Shown here: one piece after another, positions 33,518-40,022 of the stretch | How the letters are laid out: each line of letters starts with the position of its first letter | Numbering within the stretch: position 1 is the first letter of the stretch | Source: DTU053 sp012520115 | GTDB taxonomy: Bacteria; Bacillota; Clostridia; Oscillospirales; Acutalibacteraceae | Length of the DNA stretch: 64,000 nt | Reading direction: 5' to 3' | NCBI GenBank assembly: GCA_050953725.1 | Contig: JBMNNB010000001.1 | Coordinates: forward strand, 434,001 to 498,000 | Program-made: the position numbers and the translations under genes | Notes under the pieces: generated by a model | Database searches by the model: none | The model's input: the letters and a program-made list of their open reading frames with translations, nothing else | What the model was told of the DNA's origin: nothing

Positions 33518-33872
33518 TTAACCGTTCTTTTTCTTCGCAGTAGTGATAGAAGCTATGAGCATACGTCGGATAGAACCGCAAGCACTTTTTTGTAATATAT
33601 ACTGTTCATCAGGTATATATCCTGTCTCAGAGAGAAGTTCAAGCCAGTATTCGGTTTCATAACACTCTTTCAGTGCGATTTCAAGCTTGAAATAAAATCC
33701 TTTGTACCCTGTGCATATTGTGCTTCATGCAAATCAGCACCGAATGATGTTCCGGAACGAAGCAGCTGACTGGTCAGTACCGATTCACCATTGTTCGTTT
33801 TTATCTCTCTGCAAAGGAATCAATTTGTTTTGCAAATTCCTTCGCTTTATCTCTTAATACGCTGTCAGCCAC
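33518..33872 (-). pseudogene. Broken four-helix-bundle (S23/Avd-like) protein gene
   Basis: On the minus strand a GTG at 33872 with SD AGAGGCG opens a frame reading DSVLRDKAKEFAKQIDSFAER and then stops. The family sequence resumes in another frame as GESVLTSQLLRSGTSFGADLHEAQYA and, after a second shift near 33680-33690, as LEIALKECYETEYWLELL and CGSIRRMLIASITTAKKK. The segments align along their whole length with the intact protein at 34635 (LERSGTSIGANIREAKYA; LQIALKECYETEYWIEIA; CGSIRRILISSINTAKE). Two frameshifts (near 33800 and 33685) make it non-functional unless the sequence has errors. It lies directly 3' of hairpin array 1. Confidence 0.85.
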
Positions 33873-33935
33873 AAGCAATCGCCTCTTTACTTTAAGTATA
33901 GCATATATATTTGCACTATCAATTGATAATTTACC

Positions 33936-34118
33936 ACGTGATTGTAAAGTTATATGCAGAATGTGTCGCCGTGATATTGTTCGCTGCGCTCACAGTGATA
34001 TTGCTGCTTTCGCCGCAGTTATATTCTATTCGACTCAAGCGCCCGCAGGCATATCACTCGGCGATGCCGAATATCACGTGCCGAAGGCACATATAACTCG
34101 CAGAATGCGAATAGAACT
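33936..34118. repeat. Hairpin array 1: four forward and four inverted linkers
   Basis: Linkers GTTATAT or GTGATATT occur at 33949, 33971, 33995 and 34018, then in reverse complement as ATATCAC, AATATCAC, ATATAAC and ATAGAAC at 34051, 34070, 34091 and 34111. Spacing is 22-24 bases in the first half and 19-21 in the second. Between linkers lie small palindromes, for example GTGCCGAAGGCAC, TCGCAGAATGCGA, TCGGCGATGCCGA and CTGCTTTCGCCGCAG. The whole block can also fold end to end. It sits directly 5' of the broken four-helix-bundle gene. Confidence 0.75.
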
Positions 34119-34119
34119 G

Positions 34120-34147
34120 AAAAAAGCATCCTTACGGATGCTTTTTT
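34120..34147. terminator. Bidirectional terminator next to hairpin array 1
   Basis: GCATCC (34126-34131) pairs with GGATGC (34136-34141), loop TTAC, with A6 on one side and T6 on the other. Confidence 0.88.
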
Positions 34148-34206
34148 CTGCGTAAGAGTAACCAAACGTAGTAAAAGTGAGGTAAGAGTAAGTAAAAGTA
34201 GTGTGC

Positions 34207-34638
34207 TCAACTTTTACTATACTCATATTCCAAAAGTTCTTCGTCTTTATTTACATACATAAACCCAGCACTTTCAAACAATTTAAGTGAGGCGGTGTTT
34301 TTCTCATCAATATAAACTCGAATTTTATCAAAATCATGTCCAGTTTTTCCTACTTGGATATCCTTTAATATAGTTGTCGCAATTCCTTGCTTTTGATATT
34401 CCGGAAAAACAACCACAGACATATACAAAACACAGTTATCCAATTCGAGGTGTATAGTGGATACCAAAATGTCATCCTTATAAATTTTATAAAAATAGAC
34501 GTTATCGCTGCTCGTTATGTATTTCCAATAGTTTTCTTCATCAATACTAATAAACTGCGTAATCGATGGTTGCTTATAAGCCGAAAGGATAATTGGTATA
34601 TCTTCGTCATCGAGATTCTTTATCAAGCGATAAATCAT
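34207..34638 (-). CDS. GNAT-family N-acetyltransferase coupled to the four-helix-bundle gene
   Basis: A 143-residue protein starting IYRLIKNLDDEDIPIIL, with VLYMSVVVFPEYQKQGIATTIL (acetyl-CoA loop QKQGIA) and a final NTASLKLFESAGF strand-helix typical of GNAT enzymes. ATG 34638 overlaps the stop of the upstream gene as ATGA, so the two are translationally coupled. Codon use is much more AT-rich than in the flanking housekeeping genes, which suggests transfer. Substrate unknown; an acetylating or modifying role within a mobile cassette is possible. Confidence 0.82.
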   Translation of the reverse strand: MIYRLIKNLDDEDIPIILSAYKQPSITQFISIDEENYWKYITSSDNVYFYKIYKDDILVSTIHLELDNCVLYMSVVVFPEYQKQGIATTILKDIQVGKTGHDFDKIRVYIDEKNTASLKLFESAGFMYVNKDEELLEYEYSKS

Positions 34639-34982
34639 TTTAAATTTTCCTTTGCAGTGTTTATGGAAGAAATGAGTATTCTGCGAATTGAACCGCAATC
34701 ATGCAAAGCATTCTTCGAAACATCATCTGTGATAATACCTGCTTTTTGAGCAATCTCGATCCAGTATTCTGTTTCATAGCATTCCTTTAATGCAATCTGC
34801 AGCTTGGCAATAAAATCAGGGCGGCTGTGAGCATATTTCGCCTCGCGGATATTTGCTCCAATACTAGTTCCGCTTCGTTCAAGCTGATTTGACAGAGAAT
34901 AATGTCCTTTTATGTTTTCTGTAAGTTTTAAGATTTGAATTGCAAATTCTGTTGAAATATCAGCAAGTTTATTTTCAGCCAT
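34635..34982 (-). CDS. Four-helix-bundle protein (S23/Avd-like)
   Basis: A 115-residue all-helical protein. The family signature is visible in LSNQLERSGTSIGANIREAK, FIAKLQIALKECYETEYWIE and GSIRRILISSINTAKE. Relatives are encoded in intervening sequences of 23S rRNA and, as Avd, in diversity-generating retroelements, where they bind nucleic acid. Neither a reverse transcriptase nor an rRNA insertion is present here. ATG 34982 is used, 7 bases after SD AGAGGTG; the GTG at 34991 lies in that SD. The gene lies directly 3' of hairpin array 2 and overlaps the GNAT gene. Confidence 0.87.
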   Translation of the reverse strand: MAENKLADISTEFAIQILKLTENIKGHYSLSNQLERSGTSIGANIREAKYAHSRPDFIAKLQIALKECYETEYWIEIAQKAGIITDDVSKNALHDCGSIRRILISSINTAKENLK

Positions 34983-35031
34983 AGAAATCACCTCTTTGAA
35001 TACATTATATTACAATTTTTAATGATTTTCA

Positions 35032-35192
35032 ATGAAATCGCGCAAGCGCGATGAAATCCGAGCAAGTTCGGATGAAATCTGCTAACGCAGATGAAATTAA
35101 ATCCGTCCTACTCCCGACGAAGTCGGATTTCATCACGAAGTGATTTCATCCCACTGAGGTGGGATTTATCCCGTCCGTAAGGACGGATTTAG
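35032..35192. repeat. Hairpin array 2: four forward and four inverted linkers
   Basis: ATGAAAT occurs at 35032, 35051, 35072 and 35091 (19-21 base spacing), followed after a centre of about 30 bases by its reverse complement ATTTCAT at 35127 and 35143 and the near-matches ATTTAT at 35164 and ATTTA at 35187. Each interval holds a tiny palindrome: CGCGCAAGCGCG, CCGAGCAAGTTCGG, CTGCTAACGCAG, CACGAAGTG, CCCACTGAGGTGGG and CCGTCCGTAAGGACGG. Same 4+4 plan as array 1 but a different linker. It lies between the tRNA-Tyr terminator and the four-helix-bundle gene. Confidence 0.8.
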
Positions 35193-35194
35193 TT

Positions 35195-35237
35195 GAAAAG
35201 AACCCACACTTGTCGTAGACAAATGTGGGTTCTTTTC
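35195..35237 (-). terminator. Terminator of the Thr-Tyr tRNA operon
   Basis: On the minus strand AAAAGAACCCACA pairs with TGTGGGTTCTTTT across about 15 bases that themselves pair (TTTGT with ACAAG), followed by CAACT. The T-rich 3' arm ends transcription of the two tRNA genes. Confidence 0.85.
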
Positions 35238-35322
35238 TGGTGGGAGAGGGTGGATTCGAACCACCGAAGTCGTCGACAACAGATTTACAGTCTGCCCCCT
35301 TTGGCCGCTCGGGAACTCTCCC
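35238..35322 (-). tRNA. tRNA-Tyr (GTA)
   Basis: An 85-base class II cloverleaf with a long variable arm; acceptor GGGAGAG with CTCTCCC, anticodon GTA within CTGTAAA, T-arm GGTTCGAATCC, CCA encoded. Confidence 0.97.
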
Positions 35323-35326
35323 ATAA

Positions 35327-35402
35327 TGGAGCTGGTGGACGGACTTGAACCCCCGACCTGCTGATTACAAATCAGCTGCTCTACCAACTGAGCTACACCA
35401 GC
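35327..35402 (-). tRNA. tRNA-Thr (TGT)
   Basis: A 76-base cloverleaf, acceptor GCTGGTG pairing with CACCAGC, anticodon TGT in loop TTTGTAA, T-arm GGTTCAAGTCC, CCA encoded. First gene of the Thr-Tyr operon. Confidence 0.97.
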
Positions 35403-35437
35403 GAACGCTGTTATTCCTGCGTGCCGAAGCAAGGAAT

Positions 35438-35466
35438 AATATATCACAAGGTTAAATAATAGTCAA
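35438..35466 (-). promoter_or_regulatory. Promoter of the Thr-Tyr tRNA operon
   Basis: On the minus strand TTGACT (35466-35461), 17-base spacer, TATATT (35443-35438). An inverted repeat ATTCCT...AGGAAT (35437-35413) overlaps the start site, similar in placement to the hairpin in the Arg-Arg-His leader. Confidence 0.8.
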
Positions 35467-35499
35467 GCACTTTTTAGAGTTATTTTTTTGTATTTAAAA

Positions 35500-35531
35500 T
35501 CAAAAGGGGATGCACTAAAAAGCGCATCCCC
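35500..35531 (-). terminator. Terminator of the ceramidase-like gene
   Basis: On the minus strand GGGGATGC (35531-35524) pairs with GCATCCCC (35513-35506), followed by TTTTGATTTT. Confidence 0.88.
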
Positions 35532-35550
35532 CGCTTATGTCTTGAAGCGT

Positions 35551-37014
35551 TTAGCTGTTTGCGCTTTTGGTCTTATTGACGGTTTCCATAATTTCTTTAA
35601 CTACCTGCGCAATTTTCACCGCAGTTTTCGGGCCGACGGAGTTAGTCTCCTCATAGTGGCCTCTGCCGTGGCGGTCCTTCGCCCTGTCAAGATAGGGTGC
35701 ATCCTTGCTTAACAGGAAGTCGTTCGGAGGCAGTATATAACCGATTTCATCGTTTGCAAGGTTGAATACAAGGAGATTCGGGTCGCCGACTATCTCGATA
35801 AGCGGTGTCGGGTTAGCCTCCGGGCCGAGACCCGTTGCCGACTCTTCCTCGCTTAAATAACCGCCGTAAACAAGCTCCGGGAAGGTCTCGCCGGGCAGCA
35901 GCAGCATTTTAAGCTCATCTATCTCAAAATACGAAATCTCGGTCTTTAACAGATAACCCAGCTTCGCCTCGTCGGAGTTATATTTCTTGGTATGCAGAAT
36001 CGAAAGCTGTGCGGCGGCCATAAGCACAATGTTCTCGGCCTCAACAAAGAACTCCTGCTTTATAAAGTTGATATTGGCCTTCAGCTCAACCTCGTCCTTA
36101 ATCGTAAGTGCATAGTCCGCAAGCTGTCTGCCGAGCTCCTTTGTGCCCTCGATTTTCTCAGGCATGGTTTTGGCATGTGAGCGCATGCTTATCATGCCGC
36201 CGATTGCGCCGACGAAGTATATGGTCTCGGCGCCGGTTTTCTCATAGATACGCTCTCTGAAGTATGCGGGGAAGTCTGCGCTGATAAGGGAGTTTTCAGA
36301 TGTCAGTGACTCGGAATGTGAGGCAAAGTTTACAAAGTGAATCTCCCTTGACTTGTCATTCGGAACGAATCTCAGCCTTGTAAGGATATTCGAGTACACA
36401 ACGGGAGTCCTTATGTCCTCCTGCATGTCGGGAACCTCGACTCTGCCCAGCAGCAGCTTGCCGCCCCTTCTGTCCTCATAGGCCGCCTTAACAGCGGTAA
36501 TAATAGCCTGCTTGACCGTGGTCATAAACTCAGCGCTTCTGCCCGTTTTCGGCAGCGGACCCCAAATACCCATGGTGTCAATACCCGCATGGTCGTGGGT
36601 GCAGAGTATGTTAATGCTGCGGCAGCCGGTCTCGTTCATAAAGTCTCTGAGGCTTTCCTTAATAATATCCCCGTCGCTTTTTAATAGACCTACGGCGTCA
36701 AGGGAAACAAACACAACGCCGCCTCTGCCCGTATTGTCATCTATCCAGATAGCATGGGCATAGAGAGTGTCGAGAATGCCCGTAGCGGGGTTGTTGATGT
36801 TGTAGCCCGCAACATAGTATTTCTTCTTTGTTATATCCTCGGGCATCATGGGAGCCTTGCCGAAGCCGACGGTGAAGGTGGTGTTCTTAGACGGCTTCAT
36901 ATAGTCAAAATCGGCAGTTGCGATTTGCGGCACTGTCTTAAAGACGGCACCTAACTTGCCGGAGCTTTTAAGATAGCCTGTCATCAGCTTTGTAACTAAA
37001 GAAAGCGGTTTCAT
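35551..37014 (-). CDS. Neutral/alkaline ceramidase-like protein
   Basis: A 487-residue protein. The ceramidase-like features are the N-terminal FTVGFGKAPMMPEDI block, VVFVSLDAVGL, and the zinc-site segment INILCTHDHAGIDTMGIWGP at about 137, with FASHSESL and EIGYILPPNDFLL further on. Family members split ceramide amide bonds or related lipids, but many bacterial homologues are uncharacterised. No signal peptide is visible, unlike secreted neutral ceramidases, so a cytosolic amidohydrolase with a different substrate is plausible. SD GGAG or AAAGGGG before ATG 37014. Monocistronic. Confidence 0.75.
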   Translation of the reverse strand: MKPLSLVTKLMTGYLKSSGKLGAVFKTVPQIATADFDYMKPSKNTTFTVGFGKAPMMPEDITKKKYYVAGYNINNPATGILDTLYAHAIWIDDNTGRGGVVFVSLDAVGLLKSDGDIIKESLRDFMNETGCRSINILCTHDHAGIDTMGIWGPLPKTGRSAEFMTTVKQAIITAVKAAYEDRRGGKLLLGRVEVPDMQEDIRTPVVYSNILTRLRFVPNDKSREIHFVNFASHSESLTSENSLISADFPAYFRERIYEKTGAETIYFVGAIGGMISMRSHAKTMPEKIEGTKELGRQLADYALTIKDEVELKANINFIKQEFFVEAENIVLMAAAQLSILHTKKYNSDEAKLGYLLKTEISYFEIDELKMLLLPGETFPELVYGGYLSEEESATGLGPEANPTPLIEIVGDPNLLVFNLANDEIGYILPPNDFLLSKDAPYLDRAKDRHGRGHYEETNSVGPKTAVKIAQVVKEIMETVNKTKSANS

Positions 37015-37114
37015 ATCTCCAATCCCCTTTAATTCTTTTTATTCAACATTAGCACATATTCCCATTAATCGCAACAATTTTGAACAGGAGTATTAATCAT
37101 TTTTGTCAACCCTG

Positions 37115-37144
37115 TTGCACTTTGTTGAATGTTGGGGTTACAAT
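37115..37144 (+). promoter_or_regulatory. Promoter of birA
   Basis: TTGCAC (37115-37120), 18-base spacer, TACAAT (37139-37144), 21 bases before the ATG, a short leader. Confidence 0.55.
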
Positions 37145-37165
37145 AAAAAGCGGAAGGATGATTTT

Positions 37166-37999
37166 ATGAGGCTGACTGATGACGAGCAAAGGGTAAAGGA
37201 ATATCTAAAAGGCGAATCAAAAAAGCGAACCGTAATATGCCTTGACAGCACCGAAAGTACAAACAAAATAGCAAGGGAGTTTTTGGTTTTCGGTGAGGCT
37301 TCAGGCGAAAAATACGAAAAGCAGGCACCGCCACTGATAATAGCCCACGAGCAGACCGCAGGGGAGGGCAGGCTCGGCAGGAGCTATTACTGCGAAAGGG
37401 ACAAGGGGCTTTATATGACAGCTGTTTTCCCCTTAACGGGTAATGAAGAGTATTTGTCATTGCTTACGCTTCTTGCGGGCATAAGCTGCGTTCAGGCAAT
37501 AGAGGAAACAGCCCGCTCGGCGGGACATCACATAAACCTGACGCTTAAATGGCCTAACGACATATATTCCGAGGGCAGAAAAATGGGCGGCATCATTGTA
37601 AAAATGCTCAACCACCCAAACACCGCCGCAATGATAGGCATCGGCATAAATCTGAACCACCGGGCAGGTGATTTCCCGCAGGAAATAGAGGACAGAGCAG
37701 TATCCCTTAAAATGGCGGGAGCTGAGAACGTTTCGCCCCTCCGATTGGCGGCGGAAATAATAAATCTGCTGGATGAAAAGGTCTATATTAATAACTTCCT
37801 TTCAGCGCCGAATGACGAGCTGATAAAGGAGCTGAACGAAAAATCTTACACAGTCGGCAAGCGGGTCAGCTTCAATTCCGAGGGCAGGCAGCTTCTCGGC
37901 ATTGCTGAGGAGATACTTAATACCGGCGCTCTGAGTGTAAGAAGTGACGATGGCAGGCTGCACACGGTCATTTCAGGCGAAGCGGGCTTTGTGCTTTAA
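37166..37999 (+). CDS. birA: Biotin--[acetyl-CoA-carboxylase] ligase, without regulatory HTH domain
   Basis: A 277-residue enzyme that makes biotinyl-AMP and attaches biotin to carrier proteins. Motifs: LDSTESTNKIARE, GEGRLGRSYYCERDKGLY at about 66 (biotinyl-AMP loop), LKWPNDIYSEGRKMGGI at about 127, and GIGINLNH, followed by a short C-terminal SH3-like domain. It lacks the N-terminal winged helix of bifunctional BirA, so it cannot act as the classic repressor. ATG 37166 follows SD GGAAGGAT; the longer frame upstream overlaps the promoter. Confidence 0.92.
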   Translation: MRLTDDEQRVKEYLKGESKKRTVICLDSTESTNKIAREFLVFGEASGEKYEKQAPPLIIAHEQTAGEGRLGRSYYCERDKGLYMTAVFPLTGNEEYLSLLTLLAGISCVQAIEETARSAGHHINLTLKWPNDIYSEGRKMGGIIVKMLNHPNTAAMIGIGINLNHRAGDFPQEIEDRAVSLKMAGAENVSPLRLAAEIINLLDEKVYINNFLSAPNDELIKELNEKSYTVGKRVSFNSEGRQLLGIAEEILNTGALSVRSDDGRLHTVISGEAGFVL

Positions 38000-38007
38000 G
38001 AATAGCT

Positions 38008-38076
38008 ATAAAATAGTCCTCCCCGGGGAAAAAAGCAGGGCTTGACTCTGAAGCTCTCTCCCCGGGGATTATTTTA
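38008..38076. terminator. Long hairpin after birA
   Basis: ATAAAATA...TCCCCGGGG (38008-38028) can pair with CCCCGGGGATTATTTTAT (38060-38076) with a small bulge; each arm also holds the self-complementary CCCCGGGG. T-rich ends lie on both strands, so it may terminate in either direction. Confidence 0.6.
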
Positions 38077-38084
38077 TGCGAAGC

Positions 38085-38256
38085 CGTAAGTCAAGGGCAA
38101 TTCTGAGGGCCCCTGCGGCGTGAGAATTGAGGCCACCCTTGATTAAGCTCCGCTTATACCGATGCAGCACTTGCCAACTATAAAAGTGGCGCATATCGGT
38201 TGCAATCAGTATTAAAGGTGCCGCAGTAACAGTTTATGCTTGTCACCGTTTTTTTG
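38085..38256 (+). ncRNA. Candidate structured small RNA
   Basis: A non-coding stretch with three successive helices. The first is TCAAGGG (38091-38097) with CCCTTGA (38136-38142), enclosing CAATTCT (38098-38104) with AGAATTG (38123-38129). The second is ACCGAT (38158-38163) with ATCGGT (38195-38200), continued by GC pairs and CAC/GTG. The third is GGTG...GCA (38217-38225) with TGC...CACC (38237-38247), followed by TTTTTTT, which looks like a terminator. No ORF fits. I could not match it to a known class (not tmRNA, SRP RNA or RNase P by eye), and no strong promoter was seen directly upstream. Confidence 0.4.
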
Positions 38257-38582
38257 ACATTTTTTTTGTCTTCCCCGCAGCAAATTTGTGCACCCGCACA
38301 CAAAAGAATCTTTTTTTCCATTTTGACGAATTCGGGCAAAGCCCGTTTCGATTTGTGCAAAAAGCCATGCTCAAAACTAACAAAAAACTTTAAGAGATTT
38401 AGAAGTTTTGAATAATAAAATTTCCCTGAAAAAGAATAATACGAAGTTCTTTGGTTAATATCAACAATGTTATTTTAGTAAAAATCAAATTGCAAATATT
38501 GTAAAAAACTAATAAAAAATCGAAATTTTTTATGTTTTTTTTAATTTTTCTCAAAATAAATCATTTATTTTCTCAAAATTAC
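38257..38582. other. Very AT-rich intergenic stretch upstream of the PucR-type regulator
   Basis: No gene seen. It contains a palindrome CGAATTCGGGC/GCCCGTTTCG (about 38328-38349), then long A and T runs. Such runs may give bent DNA or an upstream promoter element for the promoter at 38583. Confidence 0.5.
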
Positions 38583-38611
38583 TTGCAAAGTTCGGAGTAA
38601 TTTTGTAGAAT
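38583..38611 (+). promoter_or_regulatory. Promoter of the PucR/CdaR-type regulator
   Basis: TTGCAA (38583-38588), 17-base spacer, TAGAAT (38606-38611), preceded by A/T tracts. The leader is about 120 bases. Confidence 0.6.
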
Positions 38612-38739
38612 GCTAAAATAGAATAGGTAAAAGTGCATAAATTGAACAATTATAACAACGATTGTGCAAAATGAATCGAATTAATGTTTCGGCTCATATA
38701 AATACAGAATTAAGATTTAAAGAGTAGGGCGGTATGATT

Positions 38740-39825
38740 ATGGCAAATAAGCTTTTTCAGTCTGTCATTCATCAGATGAAGGATGTAATAAACAGAACAG
38801 TCGGAGTAATAGACTCCGTTGGCGTGGTAATCTCCAGTACGGACCTCGGCGCAATTGGCGAGGTCAGAGCTCAGGCGGCTCAGGCTGTATTCGGTCAGGA
38901 CCCTGTCGGTGTGTTTGAGGGCTTTACCTATCGCACATTCGGCGGTCAGAGTCATCCCGAATATGCCATATTCGTCGAAGGCGAGGACGATTTCGCAGCC
39001 ACACAGTGCAAGGTGCTTTCAATTTCACTCAGCAGCATCAAGCAGTTCTATGACGAGAAGTACGACAGAGGCAATTTTATTAAGAATGTAATGCTCGATA
39101 ATATCCTCCCCGGCGACATCTTTATTAAATCCCGCGAGCATCATTTTGACAACGACACGACCCATGCAGTCCTGCTTATCAGGCTCACGGACCAGATTGA
39201 GGCAAACGTAATCGATATTATCCAGCCTCTTTTCCCGGACCGTGAAAAGGACTTCGTCATCAATATCAACGAGAATGATATCGCAGTTGTCAAAGAGGTT
39301 CCCCAGTCTATCGAATCGAAGGATCTGGAAAAGCTTGCCCGCTCCGTATCGGACGCTTTGGCCGCAGAGCTTTACACAAAGACCCTTGTGGGCATAGGCA
39401 CAGCCGTAACGGGTATCAAGGAGCTTGCCCGTTCCTTTAAGGAGGCTCAGGTGGCCCTCGAGGTCGGCAAGGTATTCGACACCGAAAAGACCATCGTAAG
39501 CTACGAGAATCTCGGCATAGCAAGGCTTATCTACCAGCTTCCCACCACACTTTGCGAGATGTTCCTGCGTGAGGTATTTAAGCGTGGTTCAATCGACCAC
39601 CTTGATTCCGAGACCCTCTTTACGATTCAGAAGTTCTTCGAGAACAACCTGAATGTTTCCGAGACATCAAGAAAGCTCTTTGTCCACAGGAATACCCTGG
39701 TTTACAGGCTCGAGAAAATCCGCAAGCTCACAGGCCTTGATTTAAGGGAATTCGACGACGCCATAGTATTCAAAGTAGCATTAATGGTTAAGAAGTATCT
39801 TGATGTCACACCCTCAAAATTTTAA
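38740..39825 (+). CDS. PucR/CdaR-type transcriptional regulator
   Basis: A 361-residue protein. The N-terminal sugar-diacid-like sensor (FQSVIHQMKDVINRTVGVIDSVGVVISST) is typical of CdaR relatives; a middle GGDEF-like/PucR region runs to about 290. The C-terminal helix-turn-helix reads FFENNLNVSETSRKLFVHRNTLVYRLEKI at about 305-335. ATG 38740 lies 7 bases after AGGGCGG, so it is preferred to ATG 38734. It stands directly before ftsEX, as in many Clostridia, but is separated by a hairpin; whether it controls the division genes is not known. Confidence 0.85.
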   Translation: MANKLFQSVIHQMKDVINRTVGVIDSVGVVISSTDLGAIGEVRAQAAQAVFGQDPVGVFEGFTYRTFGGQSHPEYAIFVEGEDDFAATQCKVLSISLSSIKQFYDEKYDRGNFIKNVMLDNILPGDIFIKSREHHFDNDTTHAVLLIRLTDQIEANVIDIIQPLFPDREKDFVININENDIAVVKEVPQSIESKDLEKLARSVSDALAAELYTKTLVGIGTAVTGIKELARSFKEAQVALEVGKVFDTEKTIVSYENLGIARLIYQLPTTLCEMFLREVFKRGSIDHLDSETLFTIQKFFENNLNVSETSRKLFVHRNTLVYRLEKIRKLTGLDLREFDDAIVFKVALMVKKYLDVTPSKF

Positions 39826-39846
39826 TTGAATAAGCTTCAGTGTACG

Positions 39847-39870
39847 GCAAACCCGTTATTACGGGTTTGC
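39847..39870 (+). terminator. Hairpin after the PucR-type regulator gene
   Basis: Perfect 10-bp stem GCAAACCCGT (39847-39856) with ACGGGTTTGC (39861-39870). The U-tract is weak (TGTGATTGCTTTTC), so read-through into ftsE is possible. Confidence 0.65.
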
Positions 39871-40022
39871 TGTGATTGCTTTTCAAAGATATTTTTGCCA
39901 TCCAGAAAAAGTCAGTAATTTTTGTGACTTCACTTAAAGCTTCGTTTAAGACAAAGGATGTATAATAACAATGACTATCGGCTTGAACTAACAGTTCAAA
40001 GCTTTTACATAGAGGTTTAAAA

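Noticed and set aside
33911..34155. Short plus-strand ORFs through hairpin array 1
   Set aside because: They read through the palindromes and linkers and have no SD; the repeat structure explains them better.
34635..34982. Diversity-generating retroelement, based on the Avd-like protein
   Set aside because: No reverse transcriptase, template repeat or variable repeat is visible within several kilobases.
33936..35192. CRISPR arrays as an explanation for the regularly spaced repeats
   Set aside because: Repeats are only 7-8 bases, invert in the second half, and the intervals are palindromes rather than unique spacers. No cas genes are nearby.
35166..35447. Minus-strand ORF across tRNA-Thr and tRNA-Tyr
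   Set aside because: It translates tRNA genes and the terminator; there is no coding signal outside them.
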